A stretch of DNA of 64,000 nucleotides from Xestospongia bergquistia (GCA_963965975.1 OZ014412.1:13096849-13160848); one strand, 5' to 3'; numbered from the stretch's first letter, positions 23,331 to 35,619 are shown. Program-made: numbers and translations. Notes: generated by a model from the sequence alone, not told the origin.

Positions 23331-26300
23331 GAATAGATAGGATGATTACATAGGGACACAGTAAAGAGGACAGTTACGTTAGAAAACAACAGACAGGACA
23401 GTCACATTAGGAGAAGCCAGACAAGAAAATTACATTAGCACAATTTAGAAGGAACAATTACATTATGACAAGTAGACAGGACACTAAAACTAACATACTG
23501 TAGACAAGTTACATTAGGTCACAGCAGATGAAACAATTACATTAGGACGCATTAGACAGGACTGATAGGTAGATCAGACAATTATGTTAGGAGAGAATAG
23601 AGGGGACGATTGCATTAGAATACAGTAGATGATACAGGTACATTATAACATAGTAGACAAGAGTTACATTAGGACATTGCAGACGAGATAATTACATAGG
23701 GACACAATTGATAGGAAAATTACTTTTGTTAACAATAGGGAGGACAAATACATTAGGACTCAGTAAATGAAAAAAATTACATTAGGTCACACGAGATGAT
23801 ACTAGTTCATTAGGAAACAATAGAGGAGCAGTTACATTAGGACACAGCAGACAGGACAATTATATTAAGACATGATAAAATTACATTAGGATGCAAGAGA
23901 GGAGACAATTACATTTGGACACAGCAGACGAGACAAGTACATCAGAACACAGTAGAACGGTCAATTACATTTGAACACAGTAGACAAGACAGTTAGTTAC
24001 ATTCTCACACAGTAGACCTTATAATTATGTTAGGACACTCTAGACAGGACAGTTAGAATTACGACACAGTTGACCAGATGTTACATTGGGACGCAGTAGT
24101 TACAACAACTAGGTTGGGACACAGTAGATGGGTAAATATACTAGGACTCTTTAAGTTGCATAGTTACATTAGACACAATTGAGAGGACAATTAAATTAGG
24201 ACAGAATAGATGGGACAATTACATGACAACACAGTACACACGATGTTACATTATGACACTGTAGACATGATAATTATATTAGGACACACTACACAGGACA
24301 GTAGTAGTTGAGAGAATTATGCTGGGAACAGTAGAATGGAAACTTACATGCGGATACAGCAGATGGGAAAATTATGTTAGAACATAATAGATGGCACAGA
24401 TAAGTTTGTTGGACACTTAAGAAAGGACAATTACATTACAGCACAGTAGACAGGATGTTACATTAGGACACAGTAAATGGGATGTTTATGTTAGGACACA
24501 GGGACAGTTATACGAAGACACATTAGTAGGGATAGTAGGAATAGGACAAGGTATACAAGATAGTTAGTTATATTATGACACAGTACCCCTTATAATTATG
24601 TTAGGACACACCACAATGGAAACTTATGTCAGGATACAGCAGATGGGATAATTATGTTAGGACAGTTACGGTTGGACACAGTAGATACACACAGTAGACA
24701 GAATGTTACATTGGGACACAGTAAATGGACATTTATGTTAGGACAAAAGGACACTTCTACTAGGAATAATTAAATGGGATAGTAACAATTGGAGACTGTA
24801 GACAAGATAGTTAGTTATGTTATGACACAGTATACCTAATAATTATGTTAGGACACACTAGACAGGACAGTAGTAGTTGAGACAGTTATGCTAGGACACG
24901 GTAGAATTGAAACAGGATAGAGCAGATGGGACAATGATGTTAAGACCTGGTAGATAGGACACATATGTTTAGACACAGTAGATAAGACACACTAGGCAGG
25001 ATGTTACATTAGGACTGTGGAAATGGGACATTTACGCTAGGAGACAAGGACAATTATATTAGGACACATTAGATGGGATAGTAACAATAGGACACAGTAG
25101 ACATGACAGTTAGTTATATTATGACACAGTAAACCTGATAATTATGTCTGGACACACTAAACAGGACAGTAGTATTTGAGACAGTTATACTAGGACACAG
25201 TAGAATGGAAACTTAAATCCAGAACCAGCAGATGAGACAATTATGTTAAGACATAGTAGATGGTATAGTTACGATTGGACAGAGTAGATAGGACAATGAC
25301 ATTACTGCACAGTAGACAGCATGTTACATTAGCACACAGTAAGTGGGACATTTACGTTAGGACACAAGGACAATTATACTAGGACACATTAGATGGGCTA
25401 GTAACAATAGGACACGGTAGACAAGGCAGTTAGTTATATAATGACACAGTACACAAGATAATTATGTTAGGACATACTAGACAGGACAATAATAGTTGAG
25501 ACAATTTGCTAGGACACAGTAGTGTGGAAACTTACATCCGGATAAAGCAGATGGGACAATTATGTTAGGACATAGTAGATGGGACAGTTACTTTAGAACA
25601 CAGTAGATGGGACAATTACATTACAACACAGTAGGCAGGATGTTACATTAGGACAGAGTAAATGGGAAATTTATGTTAGGACACAGGGACATTTCTAGTA
25701 GGACACATTAGACGGGATAGTAACAATCAGACACAGTGGACAAGACAGTTAGTTATATTATGACACAGTAGACCTGAAAATTGCATTAGGACACACTACA
25801 CAGGACAGTAGTAGTTGAGACAATTATAGTAGGACATAGTAGAATTGAAACTAACATCCAGAACCAACAGATGGGACAAATGTTATGACAGAGTAGATGG
25901 GACAGTTCCGTTTTGACATAGCAGACACCACAATGACATTACAGCACAATAGACAGGATGTTACATTAGGACACAGTAAATGGGACATTTACGTTAGGAC
26001 ACAGAGACAATTATAATAGGACACATTAGATGGGATAGTAACAATAGGACACTGTAGACAAGGCAGTTAGTTATATAATGACAGAGTACACCATATAACT
26101 ATGTTAGGACATACTAGACGTGACAATAATAGCTGAGACAATTATGCTAGGACACTGTAGAGTGGAAACTTACATCCTGATACATGCAGATGGAACAATT
26201 ATGTTAGGACGTAGTAGATGGGACAGTTACTTTTGAACACAGTAGATGGGACAATTATATTACAACACAGTAGACAGGATGTTACATTAGGACAGAGTAA

Positions 26301-29215
26301 ATGGGAAATTTACGTTAGGACACAGGGACAAATCTTCTAGGACACATTAGATGGGATAGTAACAATCAGACACACCAGACAAGACAGTTAGTTATATTAT
26401 GACACAGTAGACCTGATAATTGCGTTAGGATACACTACGCAGGACAGTAGTAGTTGAGACAATTATAGTAGGACATAGTAGAATTGAAAGTAACATCCAG
26501 AACCAACAGATTGGACAAATGTTATGACAGAGTAGATGGGACAGTTATGTTTGGACATAGCAGACAGCACAATGACATTACAGCACAATAGACAGGATGT
26601 TACATTAGGACACAGTAAATGGGACATTTACGTTAGGACACAGAGACAATTATAGTAGGACACATTAGATGGGATAGTAACAACAGGACACAGTAGACAA
26701 GGCAGTTATTATATAACTATGTTAGAACACATTACACAGGACAGTAGTAGTTGACACAATTATACTAGGACACAGTAGAATGCAAACTTACATCCGGATA
26801 CAGCAAATGGGGTAATTATGTTAGGACATATTAGATAGGACAGTTATGTTTGGACACAGTAGGTAGGACATTTACGATAAGACACTGGGACAATTATACT
26901 AGGACAGATTAGATGGGATAGTAACAATAGGAATCTGTAGACTGACTGTTATATTATGACACAGGAGACCTGATAATTATGTTAGGACACTCTAAACAGG
27001 ACAATAGTAGTTGAGACAATTATGCTTGGACACATTAGAATGGAAACTTACATCAGGGTACAGTATAAGATACAATTATGTTAGGACATTGTAGATAGGA
27101 CAGTTACGTTTGGACACTGTAGATATGACAATCAGATTACAGCACAGTACACAGGATGTTACGCATTAGGTAGGACACATTAAATGCGACATTTTCATTA
27201 GGACAAAAGGACAATTATACTAGGATACATTTGATGGGATAGTAACAATAGCACATGATAGACAAGACAGTTAGTTATATTATGACATTGTAGACCAGAT
27301 AATCATGTTAAGACACATTACACACGACAGTAGTACGTGAGAAAATTATAGTATGACAAAGTAGAATGGAAACTTACATCAGGATACAGCAGATGAGACA
27401 ATTACATTAGGACATAGTAGATGATTGAGTTATGTTTGGATACAGTGTGATAGGACAATTACATTTAGAGCACAGTCGACAGGATGTTACACTAGGGCAC
27501 AGTAAATTGGACAGTTATGTTAGGACACAAGAAGAATTATACAAGGACACAGTAGATAGGACAATCACTTTACAGCAGAGTAGACAGGATGTTACATTAG
27601 AAAACAGAAAAATGGGACATTTACGTTAGGACACATGGAGAATTATACTAGGAGACATTAGACAGGATAGTAACAATAGGACATGATAGACAAGGCATTT
27701 AGTTATATTGTGACACAGTAGACCAGATAATTATGTTAGGATACACTAGACAGGAACGTAGTAGTTCAGACAACTATGCTAGGATAATGTAGAATGGAAA
27801 TTTAAATCCAGATACAGCAGATGGGACAATTATGTTAGGACATGGTAGATGGGACAGATACGTTTGGACACAGTAGATAGGACAATTACATTACAACACA
27901 GTAGACAGGATGTTACAATAGGACACAGTAAATGCGTTATGACACAGGGACTATTCTACTAGGACATTAGATGGGATAGTAACAATAGCACATGGTAGAC
28001 AAGACAGTGTAGACATGATAATTATGTTAGGACACACTAGACAGGACAGTAGTATTTGAGACAATTATGCTTGGACACAGTAGAATGGAAACTTACATGT
28101 GGATACAACAGATGGGACAATTATGTTAGGATATAGTAGATGGGAAAGTTACTTTTGGACACAGTGGATAGGACAATAACATCACAACACAGTAGACAGG
28201 ATTTACATTAGGACACAGTAAATGGGACATTTATGTTAGGACAGAGGAACAATTCTACTAGGATACATTAGATGGGATAGTAACAATAGGACACAGTAGA
28301 CAAGACTGTGATTTATCTTTTGACACAGTAGACCTGATAATTATCTTAAGACCCTAGACAGGACAATAGTAGTTGAGAAAATTATGCTAGGACACAGTAG
28401 AATGGAAACTTACATCAGGATACAGCAGATAGGACAAATATATTAGGACATAGTAGATGGGACTGTTACATTTGGACACAGTAGATAGGACAATAACGTT
28501 AGAGCACAGTAGACAGGATGTTCCATTAGGACAGAGTAATTGGGACACTTACTTTATGACAGGATCTTCCATTAGGACAGAGTAATTGGGACACTTACGT
28601 TACGACCCAGGGACTATTCTACTAGGACACATTAGATGGGATAGTAACAATAGAACACTGTAGACAGTTAGTTTTATTATGACACAGTAGGCCTGATAAT
28701 TATGTTAGGACACATTAGACAGGACAGTAGTATTTGAGACAATTATGCTAAGACATAGTAGAATGGAAATTTATATCCAGATACAGATACAGATTTATGT
28801 TAGCACATAGTAGATGGTATAGTTATGTTTTGACACAGTAGATAGGACAATTACATTACAGCACAGTAGAAAGGATGTTACATTAGGACTGTAAATGGGA
28901 CAGTTATGTAAGGACACAGGGACAATTATGCTAGGACACAGTACAATATAAACGTACATCTGGATAAAGCAGATGGGACAATTATGTCAGGACATAGTAG
29001 ATGGGACAGTTGCATTACAACACAGTAGGTTGGCACTTATGTTAGGACACAGTCTATGGGACAGTTGCATTAGAAGACATTAGATCAGCAATTATATTAG
29101 GACATACTTGAATGGAATGTTATAATAGAACACAGACGATTACTAGAAGACAATTACATTAGAACACAGTAGATAGGGGACAATTATGTTAGGACAAATT
29201 AGACAGGAATGTCAT
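23331..29215. repeat. Large minisatellite, 28-bp family with about 319-bp higher-order units (array 2)
   Basis: The same unit family as array 1 continues for 5.9 kb. From about 24.4 kb, distinct variants follow one another in a fixed order: GGATGTTACATTAGGACA, CATTAGATGGGATAGTAACA, AAGACAGTTAGTTATATTA, ACAGTAGTAGTTGAGACA, GAATGGAAACTTACATC. The landmark TGTTACATT starts at 25002, 25322, 25641, 25959, 26280 and 26598, steps of 318-321 bases. The order then loosens (next at 27157). Short open frames inside are chance. Confidence 0.95.
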
Positions 29216-29258
29216 GCTGTAATGCACTAACAATAAGTGCAAGAGAAGAGGAATTGTC

Positions 29259-29449
29259 TATACTGGTTACTAAAGTCTATATATTACAGAGAAAGGACTA
29301 GTGAGTATTATGTTTAAAAAAGACTTATGACAGGCTTAGTTCAGATAACAGATGCACTAAAACTAAGGATTAAAACTCACTGAATTTAAAAGTTAAGTTG
29401 GGCAAGCTAGATAGATATACTAACACACTGGAGTACTGCTACTCTGACC
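29259..29449 (+). repeat. Direct repeat, copy 1 (about 190 bp)
   Basis: Runs from TACTGGTTACTAAAGTC to ACTGCTACTCTGACC and recurs 330 bases further on with about 95% identity by eye. It directly adjoins the end of the 28-bp array. No coding content is evident. Confidence 0.9.
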
Positions 29450-29587
29450 AGCAAGTTCAAGAGAAGAGGAATTGTCTAACCATTACAATCTGATACTGAT
29501 ACAAAAGTAGACACAATGGGGGTAAATAGGCTTTTACTAAATAAAAAGACTTGACTAGTTTTATTCAGACTTGCTACATTGTACTAA

Positions 29588-29777
29588 ATATACTGGTTAC
29601 TAAAGTCTATATATTACAGAGAAAAGGACTAGTGAATATTATGTTTAAAAAGGACTTATGACAAGCTTAGTTCAGATAACAGATGCACTAAAACTTAGGG
29701 CTAAAGCTCACTGAATTTAAAAGTTAAGTTGGACAAGCTAGATATACTAACACACATGGAGTACTGCTACTCTGACC
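29588..29777 (+). repeat. Direct repeat, copy 2 (about 190 bp)
   Basis: Second copy of the repeat above, differing by a few substitutions and single-base indels. Confidence 0.9.
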
Positions 29778-30704
29778 GTATTTGTTACTACTGTCTTTTT
29801 CTTTTGTTGTAGCGAGGAACATCATTGTCTCATATTTACTGCAGAGAACACTGTCAAATGACTTTGCTGCATGGAATCCAGTTCCCTTTTTTGTCTGCAT
29901 GGAATCCAGTTCCTTCTTCTGTCTTGCTAAACAGCCCTGCAGAAGTAAAGTCCAGACACACTGGTTACTAAAATAAAGTAATGGTGTCTAAGTTTATCAA
30001 TTTTTAGTACAAATTTGGCGCCACTTGTGTGGCTATTCGAACTGAGCATGCTCAGTTGATCATGGATATTTTACGCCATGATAGTAATATAACTCCCTAT
30101 ATCTTATCAAGTACACAATGAACATTGTCTGTCTGAATATAAGTTTATCAATCACAAATATACGAAGCCCTGCTATTGTGCTACAGTACGTCATCACCTC
30201 GTTAGAATAGGTGGAGTTTCTGCCAAGCATTTGGACCAATTGAGGAACATAAACTATATGATTTATTAAGTATGCTTCCCAATGAACAATAGTTAAAACA
30301 GTATAAATACAAAATCATATCAACATAACAAGATATTAACATAAATAAAATTCAAAACATTATAAATCAGTTTCATTGATGTATACATCTGTAATGTCTA
30401 TATTTTACAGTTATCTTTGTAGAGTGTACAGTAGTCAGTGACTAAGATATAGTAAGTGTAAGAGCTTGACTTTCTTTAAATTATACCATCTAAAATTATA
30501 ATTATAGGATGACCACTTAATAACACCTGTTGATCAGTAATTCCAATAAAGTCACAGGATCCGGGACAAGAATGTCAGACATCATACACCTCCATTATAA
30601 GCTGATAACGTTACTAATGTGTTTCGATTTGTACAAATGCTTGTTATCTAATGAAGTTAATTAAGAAGTAATACAGTTATATTTTAACAGCTATTCTCAC
30701 TTAC
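29778..30704. other. Mostly featureless; one palindromic repeat inside
   Basis: Short open frames here have no domain. The unit at 30008-30062 (TTTGGCGCCA then AACTGAGCATGCTCAGTT) is the third copy of the element at 15781-15895. At 30484-30590 the minus strand reads GSCDFIGITDQQVLLSGHP, an intriguing protein-like stretch with no clean splice boundaries. Confidence 0.4.
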
Positions 30705-30762
30705 ATTTCATGTAATAAATGAAGGGGACATCACAATAATCTCTTTTTGTTGTAGTAGCCAT
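30705..30762 (-). CDS. First coding exon of a second minus-strand gene
   Basis: ATG at 30762 opens 19 codons, MATTTKRDYCDVPFIYYMK, followed by donor GTAAGTGAG with one base carried over. The MAT start, DVP motif and phase-1 end resemble the start of gene A at 22.7-22.8 kb. No following exon could be placed before the minisatellite, so the gene may be truncated. It faces the plus-strand ATP synthase relic about 430 bases away. Confidence 0.5.
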
Positions 30763-31187
30763 ATTGTTAAGGGCGTGCCAACAAAAGCATTAGCCACACC
30801 TTCCTTACACTATACACCACATGAGTATCACATGAAGAACCATTGCTGCCTGGAGAGCACTTAGCTGGCTCAGAGTCAACCATTTAGTAAGTATATAGCT
30901 AAAACAAGTATTGAAATAATTATGTAATATTCAGTAATTACTTACATAATGCTGTGTATATATATCTTAATAAAAGGCCTACAATGATTCCTGATGTTAG
31001 TAGGTCTGGGTATGAGACTATGTGGAGTCTGACTTCTGGATTGGTCATTGTCACAAAATTCAGTAATAGGTAACTTCCTTCATTTCAGGATTGATAATTA
31101 GAGACAATCAATATGAAAGTGTATCTCAATGACTTTAGAATTTAAAGTACATTAAGTTATATGTGACTTGTTCTTTTATTCATTTAG

Positions 31188-32400
31188 ACTAGTTTAATGA
31201 GACATCTGAGTACAACATTACCAACAGAAGCAGCAGCACAACAAAGTGTTAAGGTAATTGTCTAAAATGTCTGTAATGATAGGTATAATATTGGTCAACA
31301 TTTTAATGAGGGAATCATCTCAACAAAGAGTATTTAATTTGTTCTGTTAATGAGTACGTACATGAAATATGTGTTCTTGCTCTCAACAGTCTCAAGCCAG
31401 TAATTTTATCTAGTTTATGTAAATTATAAAAATATAGTAACTAGATACCACCCTAAAATTGAATATACCTGATATTAATAACATTACTAGACATATAGAC
31501 TGATGTCTATAAGACAATTTATTGTATAATGGTAAATTATTAAATGGTATGAGATCATTAGATTTTGATTTGTAACCAAAGAACGGTATCCATTGTGATT
31601 TGTGACTATTATATACAGTATTTATCATTTATATTATAGGCTCCTATTGAAGTGTTTGGATTAGAAGGAAGATATGCTCATGCTTTGTTTTTAGCTGCTT
31701 ATAAAAACATTATTAGAGAAATTGGAAGAGGAACTTAAAGACATTGAGGTAATTAATAGATATTAATATAAGTCTTATTATAACTGCTAATGTATAATTT
31801 ATAATGAAGAACATGTAGAGTTTATATGTACATGTAATGGTTTATACAATTTTTTTTTAAATAAATGGATTTGTTAATTTTATAGAAACTGATTCACCAG
31901 CTCTCTCCGGTTTTATTAATAACCCTATCATCAGAAAACAAGAGAAGCAAAGTAAGTAACTAAGATAAGTGCTTTTTTAATACTTACTCATCTTTAGCTG
32001 CTCTTAATGATGTTTTAAAAGAAAAGAAGTATTTTGATCTCACTATGAACCTCTTTGGTTAGTTATCCTTAATCCACAGTGAGATATTATGTGTTGTCAT
32101 AATAATGTTACAGGTGCATTAGCCGAAAATAATCTCTGGAGTGATCAAAGCCTTTGGTACAGTTATGAGTGCCTATAGAGGAGAAGTAAACTTTGTTGTC
32201 GCTACTGCATGCTAAATATTAATTAAAGGTTCATGTTGTCACATTTGAATGCAGCTTGACAACAAATTATACTATTATGAAATCATGAATGGGTGTCTGT
32301 TGTTTCCTGTACAGTAAACACATTAAAGGAGCTAAAACAGAGACTGCTACTTCAATTGTTACAAAGGATAATAGAAGAAAAAGGCAGAAAGAACACTGTC
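31188..32400 (+). pseudogene. ATP5PO: ATP synthase subunit O (OSCP), decayed copy with introns
   Basis: Plus-strand exons encode the peripheral-stalk OSCP subunit of mitochondrial F1Fo ATP synthase. Exon 1 (31188-31253) starts MRHLSTTLPTEAAAQQS, a plausible mitochondrial presequence. Exon 2 (31640-31748) has PIEVFGLEGRYAHALFLAA, the family hallmark, then a one-base shift at AAAAA before LLEKLEEELKDIE. Exon 3 (31886-31951) gives SGFINNPIIRKQEK. Exon 4 (31998-32057) gives LNDVLKEKKYFDLTMNLF. Exon 5 (32114-32215) shifts frame before GVIKAFGTVMSAYRGEV and ends at TAA. A relic of the next exon (ELKQRLLLQLL) follows at 32315. The retained introns make this a duplicated rather than retroposed copy. 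The C-terminal exons are missing. Confidence 0.8.
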
Positions 32401-33400
32401 CAAGTTCAAATATAGCAAATATATCTGTCCATTAATACTATGCCAGTAAATGATAGAACTTAGTTCATATGCTAAAGCTTCTACAAGTTGATCAATATTG
32501 AACTGAACAATGTTAGCATGAAAACCAGCATATCCAACTACAGTACAAAGATATGCAAGTGCATATATTACAAAAAATAATGGATTATTAGAGCAATACG
32601 CTGATAATACAACACACCAGAAAATGTCCAAACAAAAAAGCACAAGAAGATGCCAGTGACAATGATTTTATAATATCCTGTCCACATGTTAGCTATCTAT
32701 CTAAGTAATGAGAAGAAAGAAAATCCATAAAATATCCATTATTAAAAGGTAGTATTACTGGCACTATTTGATGTCTGAGTTTGCTGTACATAGTATCTCC
32801 AAAATATCTTTTAAATATAATGTAGTTATACATTGGAACATCTAAGATAGTTTACAAAAAAAGATGACTGTGAAGACAAATGACAGAAATGACTAAAAAA
32901 TCTTGACTGATGACTTGTCGTTTCTCAAAAGTTATACTTGAAAACAGAGAAACCTAAAAATTTAAAATGCTATTCATCAACGTTTATAATTCCCAATTAT
33001 AACAATGATCTGATATAAACTTAACATACTACACTTAAAATGTATTAAGTACTTAACAGCTATACTTGGGATAAACCTGATATACAACAGCATAATTACC
33101 ACTAGTTATATGTACAGATTACAAATGCAAATTTATTTTTGTTGAAATTAAGCATAAACTGTTGCTTTTACTAATGTAGTACAGTTTGTCTAGCTACATC
33201 ACCTTCACTTTCGTAATACATTAGTAATTAATAGGATATATGTTGATATTTTTATAACTATGCAACCTGTATACACTGTCTTTAAAATTAAATCAATTTG
33301 CAATCAATCATCTTTTACAGTTTTGGTACATAATTTATATGTATAGTATATAATAATGCATCATATATGATGTGTTTTGTACTAATTAATGAAGCACTTC
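32401..33400. other. No gene seen
   Basis: AT-rich sequence. A minus-strand open frame of 94 codons overlaps the last ATP synthase exon and has no recognisable domain. Confidence 0.5.
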
Positions 33401-33401
33401 T

Positions 33402-33946
33402 GTGAACCTGTTTCTATATGTGATACAAGTATTTGAGACTCAGGCAAGGTATGTAGTGACTGTTGTAAGAAGTAATTGGTTAAGGTTTTTAACTATAGTT
33501 TCAAATTCACAAATTGAGAAACTGAATAAGCTAATGAAAGCTGAGGTATCACTCAAAGATTTTGACATCTACATTTACATTTATAAAACAAAAGCTGTAA
33601 TGTTTGGTGACTATATTTTAGCTGGTCATGGTAGTCGACATTCTCACTCTTCATTTGTTTTGGCTTCATATGATTCTAGTCTTGAAACCAGACTAGCACA
33701 GGTACGAGTTTTGTTGAATGTACAGTTGTTATTAGAGTAGAAAGAGAATATATCGAAAAGTTGTTTGCAGTAGTGTCTTTGTCTGATCATCATCAGTGTA
33801 AAGTATGGTGTCGATATCCAACAGAAGTATGGAGTACTGTTTCTTTTGATAACTATTACATTATAGTATTGTATAACATTAAGTGGCTAGTTGTTTATAC
33901 CAAAGCTTTAGTTAAACTTTGGATATGTATGTTGGATCAACTTGGA
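33402..33946 (+). pseudogene. Broken open frame, probably mobile-element derived
   Basis: The first 112-codon frame contains SQIEKLNKLMKAEVSLKDF and GDYILAGHGSRHSHSSFVL. A second frame continues after a shift near 33705 with VIRVEREYIEKLFAVVSL and HHQCKVWCRYPTEVW and ends at a stop at 33947. The two parts read as one protein interrupted by a one-base frameshift. I do not recognise a named family with certainty. The H/C-rich pattern resembles ORFs found in repeated elements of basal animals (impression only). Confidence 0.4.
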
Positions 33947-34093
33947 TGACACATTATTACTATTATAATTCTAATTTCAGCATGCAAGAACAACTTTTGA
34001 ATGTGCTTAGCATGAATTTTAGTCTTATTATTAGATAGAGCTATAGCTATAGTGGTAAACTAATAACTGTATAGCAATCTTCATCTATATCAA

Positions 34094-34138
34094 ATACATA
34101 CATACATACATACATACATACATACATACATACATACA

Positions 34139-34187
<49 letters not shown>

Positions 34188-34221
34188 TTATATGTATGTA
34201 TGTATATACATATACATATAT
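34094..34221. repeat. (CATA)n then (TA)n microsatellite
   Basis: About 18 perfect CATA units, then about 10 TA units, then degenerate TATG/TACA. It lies just 3' of the Death-domain gene. Confidence 0.98.
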
Positions 34222-34644
34222 TGTATAGATATATACATAATATCCAATATTAGTGTTTATGATCAATGTAGTGGACTCTGCACATTTAGAGAAAGTGAAT
34301 TTTTGGCATTTATTGAAAGTGTAGTTGGCTACAGGACAGTTTAGAACTCAGATTTTCTAATGAGAAGAAAACAGTTCAGGTTAATAATAATTTTTCCATC
34401 TTAGTGAGGTCTGTCCACATTGTTGCTTAAAAAAAGTAAAAGAACTACATTTTTAAGGAAAAAGAAAATCAAATTAAGTTGATACTAGACAACAAAATAT
34501 TCTTGTACAAAAACAGTAGCTTGACCAACAGTACTAACAACAATGACATAATTATACATAATTCAAACTATATTCAAAATCTAAATTTCAAACTTGTAAT
34601 TACATACAAAAGTAAATATTGGATCACACTACATACAAATTTAA
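34222..34644. other. 3' flank of the Death-domain gene
   Basis: AT-rich sequence downstream of the stop codon on the minus strand, presumably 3' UTR and intergenic. A plus-strand open frame at 34479-34700 is antisense to the end of the Death-domain exon and is not considered a gene. Confidence 0.5.
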
Positions 34645-34907
34645 TTATGAAGGTAGCTCAGCAATTTTGTCAGCAATATGATGTAACTTCATATCCTTAA
34701 TTGCCATAATCAAAGCTTCTTTAGTAGCTCTGCCCTCATTTAACCATATTATGGTAATCATTTTTCTTCGACCTGTTTCTGATTGATAAAACGTGTCTTC
34801 TTTAATTGCCTTCAAAACAGAATCTCGAAAGCCTAGGTATATACCTAGTGTGTACCAATCAACTATATCATCAACAGCCTGTAAGACAGCATAGAGATGT
34901 GTCTTAT
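34645..34907 (-). CDS. Death-domain terminal exon
   Basis: Acceptor CTTATTAG, 87 codons, stop TAA at 34645-34647. It starts after a split GAT codon with KTHLYAVLQAVDDIVDW and has the Death-fold pattern: W, then LG.YLGF, VLKAIKED, GRRKMITIWLNEG, ATKEALIMAI, HHIADKIAEL. The six-helix hydrophobic spacing and the WL...T...L signature between helices 4 and 5 fit the family. This exon is fully open, unlike the GTPase exon, so it decayed least or is still selected. Confidence 0.85.
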
Positions 34908-34955
34908 CTAATAAGAAAATAACATATAACTGTATAGTCTTATTTTATTGCATAC

Positions 34956-35015
34956 CTAAAGGTCCATCTGGTATATTGGTGTGGAAAGGAACTATGGCAG
35001 GTAATGGGGTATAAT
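34956..35015 (-). CDS. Linker exon before the Death domain
   Basis: Sixty bases, phase 1 at both ends (acceptor AATGAAG, donor GTATGC), reading YTPLPAIVPFHTNIPDGPL after a split aspartate codon. It joins the 454-base exon to the Death exon in frame. Proline-rich linker, no domain. Confidence 0.75.
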
Positions 35016-35075
35016 CTTCATTAAAATAATATTAATCATTGATTTCTACACATAATATGCTTTTTGTAAACTAAC

Positions 35076-35529
35076 CAATGAGCCAACATCTTTGTCTTTC
35101 ATTTGTTATCTGTAATGTTGGCAAGTTCTTTTCAATACTACATCTAATGGATGGAGGATCATCTTCGTATGATATTAACACAGGATGTAAGTTGTATCCT
35201 GTTTTCTGATGTTGTCGTTGACAGGACACTGTTACTTTAGCCTTTAAAGCTCCTTCTTCATATGCCAGTATATCACTACATGTTGATATGGCTTCACAGA
35301 TGACTTGACAAAGTTGAAAGCAATTTTTGGTAAGGCTGGTATAATACACTTCAATCCAATAGAATCTGTCGACTAGAAGAACTGAGCCAAATAGATCTAC
35401 TGAGGCATCAAGTAAAATAGCGTAACGGAGCTGTGTGGAAAATGTAGATAAACGTGTTTCACGACTAATATAAAATTGAGGCTTCTCTTCTCAAATAACA
35501 AGAGCAACTACTACAGCAGGAAATACACC
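35076..35529 (-). pseudogene. C-terminal region exon after COR, with internal TGA
   Basis: Acceptor TGTTTAG, donor GTTAGT, 454 bases, phase 0 to 1. It begins GVFPAVVVALVI, then TGA at 35491-35493, then EEKPQFYISRETRLSTFS and on to QLRYAILLDASVDLFG, WIEVYYTSL, CEAISTCSDILAYEEG and RQRCWLIG. The homologous stretch at 62630-62869 reads GVFPAIVVALLNRKTPP where this one has the stop, so the TGA replaces a coding codon. The region appears to be a beta-rich domain that follows COR in this family; I cannot name it. Confidence 0.75.
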
Positions 35530-35619
35530 CTAAACAAAACAAACAGAAATATAATTGTAAGTGTTACTAAAAGTAGAGTCACAACCTATTAACTAATCTA
35601 TAAGAGCGAATTTTAATAC

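Noticed and set aside
27432-27629. Open frame of 65 codons inside the satellite array
   Set aside because: A chance run through 28-bp repeats; the frame does not continue through neighbouring units.
23331-29215. CRISPR-like array
   Set aside because: Units are contiguous diverged tandem repeats without constant repeats and unique spacers, in a eukaryotic context.
31188-32400. Processed retrocopy of ATP synthase subunit O
   Set aside because: Introns with GT/AG ends are retained between the exons, so it is a DNA-level duplicate.
32359-32643. Minus-strand frame of 94 codons with hydrophobic runs
   Set aside because: It is antisense to the ATP synthase relic and AT-rich flank. It has no splice context and no domain.
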